A stretch of 64,000 nucleotides of DNA. Source: Bos javanicus (Eukaryota > Chordata > Mammalia > Artiodactyla > Bovidae). The stretch lies in NCBI RefSeq assembly GCF_032452875.1, contig NC_083896.1, positions 5,518,001-5,582,000 on the forward strand. Direction: 5' to 3'. The notes beneath the pieces are model-generated. The model was not told where the DNA came from. It saw only the letters and a program-made list of their open reading frames with translations, and ran no database searches. Below are positions 53,800 through 63,872 of this stretch, in pieces; within the stretch, counting starts at the first letter, position 1, and each line of letters opens with the position of its first letter. The position numbers were made by a program, and so were the translations under genes.

Positions 53800-56700
53800 C
53801 TGTAGGAAAAAGGAAACAAAATTATATTAATGAATGGTGTTTTAAATTCCTGCTGGCCATGAGCTTTATACAGTGTCTGAGTTTCTTAGCTTATAAGTAG
53901 AACTTGGAGGCAGGACAGCAAGAGAGCATGAGGAATGCAAGAGTGCCGTCTAAGATCTTCTTGTCTGTCTTCGTAAGAAGAAAATTTGAGCCAGACCAAA
54001 TGGGAGAAAACATGAATTTTATCTAGGAGACCTACTGCTTAGTTTTGGCCATTGTTTTCTCTGGAACATTTGAAATAGGCAATGAAATAAAATTCACTAT
54101 CAGAAAAAAAATAGTTTGCCCATATCATTAGAAAATGTTCAATAATAAATATAATATCAATGATAACTTCAAGAGTGATCACTTTTCCTGACAAGGATTT
54201 TCATTAAAGAATTCAAGATTAAGCTAAAATTTTTAAAAAATCATATTTTTGAAGTGGTTTCTTTGTGAGAATTTTCTGCTCTTATACCTTGAAAAACAAA
54301 AGAAGCGTAAATCTATTAAAATAAGTTGCCAGCTTACTTTGCCAATCTTGCTAATAAACTTTATAAAATTTCATAGTATGCTTGTTTGTAATAAAACTGA
54401 TCATAGAGAGGATTTTGTTCAATGTCCAGAAAACATGATTTGAATTTATTACAAATCATTTTATAGACCAACTTAATACTCTCCAAATATCTCACAACCA
54501 GTGATAACCTCCCTTCCCTAAAACTTGGAATGTACTGAATGTACAGACAGACTTACATATTTCAAGGAAATAGTCAACAGCATGCCAGCCTGCCATTGGA
54601 CATCAATTATCTTTTCCCATTATTTACTTGCTTTTTTCCCTAGATACCAGATATATATGTGAGAAACACTGGTATCTAGGGAAAAAGCAAGTGTATATAC
54701 ACAGAGACTTTGCCAAGATTTCTTCTTTTTAAGATCTTATGGAAAAAAGCCAAAAGAACTATTTGGCCAGCCCAACATTGTGTATTATTCTACTATAAAG
54801 CTGTATTGTTAGTCACTTAGTCACGTAGGACTCTTTGTGACCCCATGGAGTGTAGCCTGCCAGGCTTCTCTGTCCATGGAATTTTCCAGGCAAGAATACT
54901 GGAGTGGGTTGCCATTCCCTTCCCCAGAGGAACTTCTGAACCCAGGGATCTAACCCTGGTCTCCTGCCTCGCAGGCAGATTCTTTACTGTTTGAGCTATA
55001 GGAAATCTACTCTAAGGGTAAATTTGGTTATAAAAGTTCCCAAAATAAGTCCACAGGTTGGGCAATGAGGAAAGTCTCAGAAAGAACATGAAAAGAGACA
55101 TGCATTCAGCTCCCCAACCAGGGAGCTGCCTGTTACCTTGGAATTGTCTGAGCCAGTCTATGAGTCCAGGGATGGGCCACACATTGAACTCAGGAACTAC
55201 AGGCTGGGGCAGGTGCAGCTGCACTGACTTACTCCTGCAAGAAGGGACACTTCCCAAGGACTGCAAGGAAAAAAAGACCAGATTATTCATGAGATTTCTG
55301 TCCCTTTGTATCTTCTTTCCTACTTCTGTTTGTTGAAAAGGTATTACTTTCTCATTCTCTTCTAAGGAACAGTCAGAAGCTATCTTAATAACAGAGCTTA
55401 AACTAGAACATAATGGGCTTCCTCAGGGCACATTAAGGAAGGAAGGAGGCCAGGAAGAGTGTGTGCAATGATGCAGCCACATCTAGGATCCCATGCTACT
55501 CCCAAAGAGATCTCACCATCTATGATAACAATTAAAGCAAAACAGGGACCCATAAGAAGGATTTATAGAATGAAGTGGAACAGATGATGATTTCTAACAA
55601 TCTTGCACAGAAAACTGGCAAAATCTCAGTGTCCCCAGGAAGTGTGAGATAACGGAGAGTGATAAGGGTTTAGCAGAACATATATTGAGATTTACTCCAA
55701 GAAAGTTAACTGTCCCCTGGTCACAGAATTTTGCTGATTTTGGATCATCTGTCTGGATAGTACTCCTGACCACATTGGAAAATCTGGTCCTATGTGAACT
55801 AGGAAAAGGGCAAAAATATTTCAAAGATCACCAGGATATGATGAGAGAGGAATTTGAGAAATATAATGGGAGTCAAGGAGTACCATCCCTCAGCTGAAAG
55901 TAACCATATGTGAGGTAACATTTCAATGTTACAGCAACTTGTCTAGAAGACTGTTTCTCTCTCTGAGGATGGATCCTCCTTTCTCACCTGGAGCAGCTCC
56001 ATGTCCGGCTTATGACACATCTCAGTCAGGTCTCTGTACCTTTCCCTCATACTTTCTGCCTGTTCAGTCATTGTGAACACACTCCCCTTGAGTTGTTGAC
56101 AAATCTCCTTGGCTTCTTGCTCCAGGGCCTCCAGATGCATTTTCTCGTCCTCATGAAGCCATAGAGGTATCCTCTGATATTGAACTGTAATCATGGCCTT
56201 CCTTAAGGCCACATAATTCTGCAGAGACAGTGGATTCAGAGGATTACTTATGCTCACATTCAAAAGAAAGCTTCGAATATTATTTCCCTAATACCATTGA
56301 GAACATTTTTTTTTTTTTACAAACTTTCTGCCTCACACATCTAATGGTCTTGAATATTTGCTGGTCCTTCCTGTCTGTCCTTTCTCTGAATTCCTATTCT
56401 CTTTCCTTGTTTAAATCAAACCATCTAAAGAGTCCCAGGTTCCCTTCCTAGGAGGATTTTTCAGGGTTCTTACTCCATCAATTATTTCCCCTCTTCCCTG
56501 AAGCTTGTTTTCCTCTTGCTCCTCACCCTGATTTTTATAAATATTATTTTATGAGATAAACCCCATCTACCACAGTTCATAAAATATGCTCTATTTTTCC
56601 TCTAGGTAACACTATATTTTTATCTTCTCCTTCAATGTCACTCTTAGGGCAATGTCATCTTATTTTCCATGTTTGAGAAGGTTTATTCAAATCTTCAAAA

Positions 56701-58466
56701 TTTGGCCTAAGAATACTTTTCATGCCTTGCTTTTCCTATTTACTAGCTTTCTTTGAGCTAACTTGCATTTTTGTTGTTGTTCAGTTGCCCAGTTGTGTCT
56801 GACTCTTTGTGACCCCATGGACCGCAGCATGCCAGGCTCCACTGTCCCTCACCATCTCCCAGAGTTTGCCCAAGTTCATGATCCTTCATCAGTGATACTG
56901 TCCAGCCACCTTATCCTCTGACACCCTCTTCTTCTGCCCTCAATTTTTCCCAGCATGAGGGACTCTTCCAATGAACTGTCTGTTTGCATCATATGACCAA
57001 AGTAGTGGAGTTTCAGCTTTAGCATCAGTCCTTCCAACAAGTCTTCAGGGTTGATTTCCCTTAAAATTGACTTGTTTGATCTCCTCATTGTCCATGGGAC
57101 TCTCAGGAGTCACCTCCATCACCAGAGATCAAAGGCATCGATTATTCAGCGCTCAGCCTTCTTTTATGGTTCAGCTCTCACAACCATACGTAAACACTGG
57201 GAAGACTATAGCCTGAGACTATACAGATATTTGTATACAGAGAAAAGTCTCTGTGTTTCAACACACTGTTGAAAAGCAACTTGCATTAGCTTGTTCTAAT
57301 TGTGATTACCAGTAAGTCATTTTAAACTATTACTTTTCCAGGGAAGAGACAAATATCCTTTAATGGAAACTTAAACGGACCTAAAATCTAGAATCATATC
57401 AATGTCTATACAAATAAATTGGAACATTTTTATTCTTACCTCAAATGACTGAGTTTTATTAGCTTCCTGATTCAGACTGATTTTCATTTCTTCTCTCAGT
57501 TTCCATAAAGTTCTCATTCTCTTCACAAGTTTCTCCTGCAAAATACCCACGAGATTTAGTGACCCAGAAGATGACACCATAAATTTCATCCTGTTCATGA
57601 TGAAGAAAGGCAGTTTTTGGTTACATGGAAATCTTGCATAGAATGCTATGGTCAGAGTTTTCCACATTATTCTAATTTGATTCTAATACTGATATCATAG
57701 TATATCAGTATCGGTATTTACTTCTGTGACTTTACAGAAGTAAATACTAGAGAACTGGGGGAACTTTACAATAATGGAATCTATTTCCTAAAAAATTAAG
57801 TCTCACACTTTAATATGGCCTGACTAAGAAAGCCTCAAGCTCCCATCAGAAGCCTGTGTCCCTGGTGCCACCCGCCCCGGGATGCTGCATTTCCACACGT
57901 GTAGACAATTGGGCAAAACACTGAGAGGACACATTGTATGTGAGGATCCACGTTCAGAAATCCCACCTCCACTATCTCCATCCCCATAGCATCTTCGTTT
58001 TCCTCTCTGACTTAGGAGCCTCTAGATCCCAAACTGCTTGAGAGGCATCACCTACCCGGGACTCCTCAGCAGCCCTGTGTATTGGACTGTGGCTGTGAGC
58101 TGCGTGCTCGGGGAGTTCAGAGCAGGGCCCACAGAGCAGGGTCTGGTCAACCTCACAGAAGAGGCCTTTGGCTTCCTGGTGTGTCACACAGATCTGCTCC
58201 TCAGAGCTGTGGTCGTGGTCAGCTCTGGCCTGTCTGGCAAGGGAAGCCAGCCTCTTGAGGGCAATGTTGGTTTTGAAATCAGAGCACTCTGGTATTTCCC
58301 TGCACTCAGGGCAGCTCCTTGGGGTCTGGCTTTCTTCCCAGCAAAGGCTCAGACAGGGACGGCAGAAGCTGTGCCCACAGTCTATGGTGACGGGGTCCAG
58401 GAAGCACTTCGTGCAGATGGAGCAGGTGAGTTCACTCTGAAAGACCTGCAGTGTGTCTGAATCCAT
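53306..58466 (-). CDS. TRIM copy C: intact TRIM64/TRIM77-like RING-B-box-coiled-coil-SPRY gene (451 aa)
   Basis: Five coding exons, 5' to 3': 58056-58466, 57440-57535, 55988-56218, 55137-55260, 53306-53799. All junctions are AG/GT; 411+96+231+124+494 = 1356 nt, one open frame with a terminal stop. RING (C3HC4) at residues ~15-57, B-box 2 ~90-127, coiled coil ~140-245, linker, then PRY/SPRY ~290-450. As a family these are cytoplasmic ubiquitin E3 ligases whose SPRY selects the target; the target here is unknown. The RING and coiled coil look most like TRIM64, the SPRY most like TRIM77 (from memory). The micro-exon and linker exon, separate in copy B, are fused into one 124-nt exon. A TATA promoter and 5' UTR exon lie upstream (59823-60047). 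It is the only TRIM copy in the window without a disabling change that I can find. Confidence 0.87.
54626..54692. repeat. Inverted repeat (24-25 bp arms, 18-nt loop)
   Basis: Left arm 54626-54650 (ACTTGC, T-run, CCCTAGATACCAG) and right arm 54669-54692 (CTGGTATCTAGGG, A-run, GCAAGT) pair along their whole length apart from one A/T length difference. Lies in intron 4 of TRIM copy C, i.e. between the linker and SPRY exons. Confidence 0.85.
54733..54780 (+). mobile_element. Possible Mariner-derived end fragment
   Basis: 'TTAAGATCTTATGGAAAAAA' followed by 'AACTATTTGGCCAGCCCAAC' resembles the end of ruminant Mariner-type elements. Short and diverged. Confidence 0.35.
54805..55003 (-). mobile_element. 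Bov-tA SINE, antisense
   Basis: GACTCTTTGTGACCCCATGG, 'GTCCATGGAATTTTCCAGGC', reversed tRNA part 'TCTTTACTGTTTGAGC'. In the intron before the SPRY exon of TRIM copy C. Confidence 0.8.
55137..55260 (-). CDS. TRIM copy C fused micro-exon + linker exon (124 nt)
   Basis: Acceptor TTCCTTGCAG, donor CCAAG|GTAACA. The first 26 nt match the 23-nt micro-exon of copy B (CTTGGGAA core) and end in TTGCAG. The next 98 nt match the separate linker exon of copy B, with exactly the same length. Reads 'SLGSVPSCRSKSVQLHL' then 'PQPVVPEFNVWPIPGLI'. An internal GTAAGT lies just after the join and might act as a cryptic donor. Confidence 0.82.
55988..56218 (-). CDS. TRIM copy C coiled-coil exon (231 nt)
   Basis: Acceptor GTCTCTGCAG, donor CAG|GTGAGA. 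'NYVALRKAMITVQYQRI', 'MHLEALEQEAKEICQQL', 'MCHKPDMELLQ'. Open throughout and the same length as in copy B. Confidence 0.88.
56771..57275 (-). mobile_element. BovB 3' fragment, antisense
   Basis: Minus-strand ORF 56876-57088 carries 'LKLHYFGHMMQTDSSLEESLMLG'. It lies in the intron between the two coiled-coil exons of TRIM copy C. Confidence 0.8.
57440..57535 (-). CDS. TRIM copy C first coiled-coil exon (96 nt)
   Basis: Acceptor ATTTTGCAG, donor GAG|GTAAGA. 32 codons, 'EKLVKRMRTLWKLREEMK' then 'ISLNQEANKTQSFE'; no stop, unlike copy B. Confidence 0.88.
57688..57747. repeat. Two adjacent small inverted repeats
   Basis: A perfect 14-bp inverted repeat GTATTTACTTCTGT (57714-57727) / ACAGAAGTAAATAC (57734-57747), loop GACTTT, next to ACTGATA/TATCAGT (57688-57694 and 57703-57709). 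Copy B at the same place (~32660-32700) has only the right half. Confidence 0.8.
58056..58466 (-). CDS. TRIM copy C RING + B-box exon (137 codons)
   Basis: ATG at 58466 begins 'MDSDTLQVFQSELTCSIC', then 'CFLDPVTIDCGHSFCRPC' and 'CPECRE' complete the C3HC4 RING. 'CVTHQEAKGLFCEVDQTLLC' and 'PEHAAHSH' give the B-box 2 ligands. Donor CCCGG|GTAGGT. The acceptor is TTTCTTTCTTTAG, about 11 nt upstream of the ATG. Confidence 0.9.
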
Positions 58467-59822
58467 GTTTCTGAAAACTAAAGAAAGAAATAAGACAGGG
58501 TAAGAGAAAAAGTCTTTCTTCTGCCCTCATCAGGAAAGATAAATCCTTTCAACAAAATCCTGTCTTGAACTCTAATTTCCCTATTTACTTACCTCCCCAG
58601 AATAAACCTAGAAATGGTGACTACATACACCATGGATTTGAACTATTATACAAAAGATGAAATACAGTAAGAGTCCTTAGCAACCTTTTTTTGTTTAAAA
58701 TAAACCAGGATTTCAATCATACTAAAATTATTAATACATGGAGAAGCTTAAAGATTAGTGTGAGTGTGCTCAGTACTGTCTGAGTTGTTGCTATGCCATG
58801 GACTGTAGCCCACCAGGCTCTCCTGCCCTTGAGATTTCCCAGGCAAGAACCCTCTAAAGGGTTGCCATTTCCCTCTCCAAGAGATGTTCCCAACTCAGTG
58901 GCTGAATCTGTGTTTCCTGCATCTCCTCATTGGCAGGTGGATACTTTACCATGGAACCACCTGGGAAGCCCCTTAAAGATTAGAATGGAGAGTAAGTGTT
59001 GGGATGACTTCAGAGTTACGTTTATTAGCTGATTCTGACAGAAGCACACACAGAACCTGTCTGGCTCTCTCTCATTCTCCAGGATTCCCTGACTGGAAGC
59101 CACACTAGCACACCCTTCGTTTCTCTCCTCATGGCCTCAGTTCCTTCCGTCATCAAAGTGAGAGAAGTGCTTTACTAAAGACAAATAAATTTGTTTACGA
59201 AGAACTTAAACTTCATACAATCAATGTTGGCTTTAATCTGCTGTCTTAACACTAAAGAGTTCAGAGCTTGCTTCCAACTTAAATAACAAAACTGCTCCTT
59301 TCAACACAAAAAGGAAAAAAAAAAGTCATTTCTAGTTCAGGAAAGCAAGTTTTCCTGGAGTCGGTTCATATCATCAGAGTATGTCATATTTTGAACTGGT
59401 GAATGTTCAAGTATCACAATAATCAGGAAACAATAGTCAGCATAAATATAATCATTTGTAGACTGATAGCATCAATGACCATGATAATATTAAAACAATA
59501 GGAGAACTTAATATGTGTTGCCTAGTATTTCTCAACATTGAGTTAAATCCTTTCCTATGGATTAACTGTTTTTATCATCTCAACAATATTTACTAATTTT
59601 CTATTTTTACTCACATTTTATAAGGACGTTACATGATATAGTGTGGATAAAAATAAGTTACTTGTCAGCAAATCCCACATGGAATAAATGCTTGAAGAAG
59701 TGCTCAAACATAGATAGTACTGACAGAATAAATACAACTAGCTTTTGTGTGCAGGACTGCCATTAAAGTTTTATTTTTAACTTAACATATCAGAATTTCA
59801 TTCTACTTTGATCAGAACTCAC
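58467..59822 (-). other. Intron 1 of TRIM copy C
   Basis: Runs from donor GAAG|GTGAGTTC (59821-59822) to the acceptor before the ATG. Contains an antisense Bov-tA at about 58765-58975 and otherwise sequence similar to intron 1 of copy B (e.g. 'TTCAGGAAA..CAATTTTTCCTGGAGTC'-type block at 33537 and 59337). Confidence 0.65.
58765..58975 (-). mobile_element. Bov-tA SINE, antisense
   Basis: Reversed Bov-A and tRNA parts ending 'TTTACCATGGAACCACCTGG' and GGGAAGCCCC. Confidence 0.75.
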
Positions 59823-59995
59823 CTTCGGTTGTAGTTAATAAAAATTTCCACTCTTTTTCAGTAGGTAACTCTCAAATTCAGCTCAGGATTTAGGTGCTCC
59901 ACTGCTGGTGGCAGAAACTTTCAAAAGTCTTCACAGCTCAGCCAACTCCTCACAGCTCAGTCAACTCCACACACCACAACTCTGGGCTCCAGAGA
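59823..59995 (-). other. TRIM copy C 5' UTR exon (noncoding)
   Basis: Donor context CGAAG|GTGAGTTC is shared with copy B. The upstream limit is set by the TATA box. Confidence 0.55.
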
Positions 59996-60021
59996 AGATT
60001 GAGCTTGGTTCTTGCTGGATG

Positions 60022-60047
60022 CTTTATATTCTCCAATGACCACGCCC
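60022..60047 (-). promoter_or_regulatory. TRIM copy C core promoter: TATA box and GGGCGTGG box
   Basis: Minus-strand GGGCGTGGTC (60038-60047) and ATATAAAG (60022-60029), same order and spacing as copy B. The block CACATGATTAGATTTTGCA upstream is also shared. Confidence 0.62.
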
Positions 60048-60309
60048 ATTTCTCCCAAGTGATAGGGTTTATCAACTCCTTGAAAAGGTATAGGTGCACA
60101 TGATTAGATTTTGCAAACTTGGAAACACATCAGAGCGCCAATGATTGAATTGAAACTGAAACCTACTTAATCCAATTGCCACAATCCAACATCTGACAAA
60201 AGTCTCACCATGCATTTACCTTTGTAATGCACGAAGATTTTGTTTTGGAATAAACTATCCAAGTATGAATTTCACATCTCTATTTAATGAACTATATTAT
60301 AGTTTTAAT

Positions 60310-61100
60310 AGCACCTACCCATCTAGATGACACCACCCTTATGGCAGAAAGTGAAGAGGAACTAAAAAGCCTCTTGATGAAAGTGAGAGAGGAGAGTGAA
60401 AAAGTTGGCTTAAAGCTTAACATTCAGAAAACTAAGATCATGGCATCTAGTCCAGTCAATTCATGGGAAAATAGATGGGGAAATAGTGGAAACAGTGTCA
60501 GACTTTATATTTTGGGGCTCCAAAATCACTGCAGATGGTGATTGGTGATGAAATTACAAGACCCTTACTCCTTGGAAGAAAAGTTATGACCAAGCTAGAT
60601 ATAATATTAAAAAGCAGAGACATGACTTTGTCAACAAAGGTCCATATAGTCAAGGCTATGGTTTTTCCAGTGGTAATGTATGGATGTGAGAGTTGGACTG
60701 TGAAGAAATCTGAGCACTGAAGAATTGATGCTTTTGAACTGTGGTGTTGGAGAAAACTCTTGGGAGTGCCTTGGACTGCAAGGAAATCCAACCAGTCCAT
60801 TCTGAAGGAGATCAGCCCTGGGTGTTCATTGGAAGTACTGATGCTGAAGCTGAAACTCCAATACTTTGGCTACCTCATGAGAAGAGTTGACTCATTGGAA
60901 AAGACCCTGATGCTGGGAGGGATTGGGGACAGAAGGAGAAGGGGACGACAGAGGAAGAGATGGCTGGATGGCATCACTGACTCGATAGACATGAGTTTGA
61001 GTAAACACCGGGAGTTAGTGATGGACAGGGAGGCCTGGCGTGCTGCGATTCATGGGCCTGCAAAGTGTCAGAAACGACTGGGAGACTGAACTGACTAACT
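60310..61100 (+). mobile_element. BovB 3' region, sense
   Basis: Plus-strand ORFs read 'LDDTTLMAESEEELKSLL', 'VVMYGCESWTVKKSEH', 'LKLQYFGYLMRRVDSLEKTLMLG' (in part) and end at GACTGGGAGACTGAACTGAC. 5' truncated. Confidence 0.87.
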
Positions 61101-61389
61101 GTCTTACCCATCTAGACCTATCACCCACTAGATTTACTTGCTTTTCTGAATTTGCCTGCATTCATTCGGTGCTATTTCTTCAGAATCAGCCGTCCTTCAT
61201 ATTCTATTTTTCAACCAGGGTACACAAGCTCCCCAAAATACCACATACTGCTCTGACTAAGATAGCCAGAAGTTGTTGTTTGGAAAGAACTGAACTCCCC
61301 AGGATAGAATTTCATATCTTCTTTCACAAACTATATGATAGCCCTAATTACAGCAACCAGTAATCTCAACAGTAACACGTGAGAATGTG

Positions 61390-61605
61390 TGTGTGCTAAG
61401 TCTCTTTAGTTGAGTCAGACTCTTTGGGACCCCATGGACCATAGCCCACCAGACTCTTCTGTCTGTGGGATTCTCTAGGCAAGAATCCTGGATTGGATTA
61501 CCATGCCCTCGTCCAGGGGATCTTCCCAACCAAGGGCTCAAACCCTCAGCTCTATGTGTCCTGCATCGGCAGGTTCTTTACCACTAGTGCCACCTGGGAA
61601 GCCCA
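61390..61605 (-). mobile_element. Bov-tA SINE, antisense
   Basis: GTCAGACTCTTTGGGACCCC, 'TCTTTACCACTAGTGCCACC', ending GGGAAGCCC. Confidence 0.8.
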
Positions 61606-61639
61606 CAGGTGAGAAAAGGGACGTGATTTTCCTTCTAGG

Positions 61640-62864
61640 AGTCACGGTGACTCAGCTTCTTCCATCACAGCAAGCCCGCTTGTTCTCTAAAATGCAGCAA
61701 ACTTTGCCTCACCTGACTGGATAGGGGAAGGGAATGAAGTTCAATGAGTTGAAAATTGAAATAATGTCTGAGAAAAAGAGGAAAGTTTAAATTGAATATA
61801 ATTTATAGTTTGAAAACATAACATGGTAAGATTTTATATTCCCAAAGGTGCCATTGCTGGTTTTTCATTTTCTCTGTATTATAACTGAGTCTATTATTCA
61901 TTGCACAAAGAATATTTATTATTTGTAAAATCGGGAAGAATTGACAAAAAAGATTAAAATTGTTTTAGGCCAAATAATTGTAAGGAGCATATGCAGAATC
62001 TAAATATTAGATCAATATCAAGTAACTGAAAGGCAAGAGATATGTGAACATGGTTATCCAGAACATTCTTTTTTAAATTTCCTGTATTCACTGATGAATT
62101 GCTATAAAATTTTTGGACCTTTGAAAATGTAATAGGTAGAGAAAACCCCCAATAAATATCCACATGATAGCAAAGTGCCATCTGCATGCTCCATGCGTTT
62201 AAAGAATGGACACAAGAAAAAGTTTCTACTGAAAGATAAAAATAATGTTTTGGGTGAGTCCTGAAAAAAAGTATCAAGATTACAGAGAATGTGCATGCTC
62301 AGGTGTGTCTGACTCTGTGACTCCATGGACTATAGCCTGCCAGGCTCCTCTGTCCATGGGATTTCCCAGGTAAGAATACTGGAGGAGGTTGCCATTTCCT
62401 TTTCCAGGGGGTCTTCCTGAATGAGAGATCAAACCTGATCTCCTGGGTCAGCTGTATTAGCAGGCAGATTTTTTTTTTTTTTTTTTTTTTGCCACAGACC
62501 CTCCTTCGAATCCCAAAAGTATCAAGAGGCTGACATTAAATCAGACTTCACAGTTTATAATATACCTCTCTTGCTTTTGTTTTACTTTCTCTATGTGATT
62601 GGAGGTGTTTCTATATGCGGTAGTGATACTAATAACTTCTTTTCTTCTGAGAAAAGTCAGTCTGAACTCTTTGGGGTTTGTGCTCTGTCTTTCCTTGGAG
62701 AAGGGAAACTGAACTAACTCACTGAATAGAGAGACTTTCTCTCTGAGGATATGGAAATGCCATTAACTGACCTGGTTTTTCTCTTTCTCCCTTGGATAAC
62801 ATTCTCAGTCAGAAAATTACCATTCACAATGTGAGCCTTTCAGAGGATGATACAAGTGTGATGT
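61640..62864 (+). pseudogene. TRIM64-like copy D: intron and SPRY-exon relic
   Basis: 61650-61810 matches the intron before the linker exon of copy A (6835-7190; 'GTGACTCAG..TTCCATCACAGCAAGCC', 'AATAATGTCTGAGAAAAA'). 62650-62792 matches the intron before the SPRY exon of copy B (TTCCTTGGAGAAGGGAAA). 62793-62864 matches the first ~70 nt of that SPRY exon (TGGATAACATTCTCAGTCAG), but the acceptor AG is lost and the rest of SPRY is absent. A SINE is inserted between. No linker exon was found. Confidence 0.72.
62288..62510 (-). mobile_element. Bov-tA SINE, antisense, with long T-run
   Basis: Reversed Bov-A part (CCATGGACTATAGCCTGCC) and reversed tRNA remnant, followed by a T-run at about 62468-62490. 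Confidence 0.75.
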
Positions 62865-62879
62865 TTTGAAATCACCATT

Positions 62880-63190
62880 ACTGATTTTTTATTTTGAAAA
62901 ATAAACATATAGCAAAAAATGTAAGTGTTACTACAGAAAAATATTGAATCAAAAACAGTATATAAAGGCTTCAGCTCCATAGTTTGAACCCCTACAGCCC
63001 AGAATTCCAAGGTCACTGCAGTGGGAGGGAGAGCAGAAAGAGGGCTCTGACCTGCAGGGCTGGAGACAAGCAGCCCCAACCCCGACTCAGGGTCAAGGTT
63101 TCCACCTGGAGATGGGCATTTGGAGTCCTAAGGAGACCTTAGACAGTGTCCTTTTTCTGTCATCATTGCTGATGGAGCTATCTCTTTCCA
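62880..63190. other. Unassigned interval
   Basis: AT-rich then rising GC; nothing recognised. Confidence 0.35.
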
Positions 63191-63872
63191 CTGAGACCTG
63201 CTTTCCCCAAGAGCAGCGTGTCTTTCAGGAGAACCCGGTCACCGGGGTCTGAGCCGGGGCCGCCCTGGTGGTCAGTGGGCTCCGGCCCACTGCTGTGGGA
63301 CCCTCCCAAGGGGGCGCGGGGCTGGAGGCGCTCAGACACCCGCTCTGGGGCTCCGGGAGGGACGCCAAGTCCGCATGGTCACAGAGCTCAGAGCCCACAT
63401 TTCTGGGAAGGATCTTGGCTTCTGTCCACCCAGGAATCCACAGGCCCAGTAGGGAGTCAGGAGGACGTGTGTGGCGATGGGAGAATGGCTGTATTCCCGG
63501 ATGTTAAACCGACTGCTCCAGGGAACTCCCATATCTTTTTGTCTGCAAGTGCCTGATGGAGCCCCGGAGTCCAGGCAATCCTGAGGGTACTGTCTCCCGA
63601 TGAACGTGGCCCAAGGTCAGAAAGGAACTCAGATCCGCGGGCACCATGTGTGGGTCTTGGTGAGAGTCAGTGTTGGAAACGGGTGCTGGACCATTGAGCC
63701 AGAGGGGGTCAGGGTGGATTCTGGGCCTGCGACCTCATCGAGGCTCTCAGGAGCTCCGCTGGCGCCTGAACCCTGCAGGTTCCCCGACATTGCAACTGCC
63801 CACCCACTGCCTCTTCCTGTGCAAGGCCCCTATGGTGGTTCTCTGTCCAGGGTGAACTCAGGAGAGAAATGA
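63190..63872. other. GC- and CpG-rich unassigned island
   Basis: Dense in CpG compared with the rest of the window. Two overlapping plus-strand ORFs (63218-63556 and 63600-63872) have no recognisable domain and low-complexity composition. Could be a promoter-associated island of a gene beyond the window, an old LTR or pseudogene; not decided. Confidence 0.35.

Noticed and set aside
54733..54780. A complete Mariner-derived miRNA hairpin
   Set aside because: Only one arm-like segment is visible; no second arm pairs with it nearby.
55205..55235. GTAAGT inside the fused exon of copy C as the true donor of the micro-exon
   Set aside because: It is a good donor match, but using it would leave no acceptor aligned with the 98-nt linker exon, whose start matches copy B exactly at the preceding CAG. 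Kept as a possible cryptic site only.
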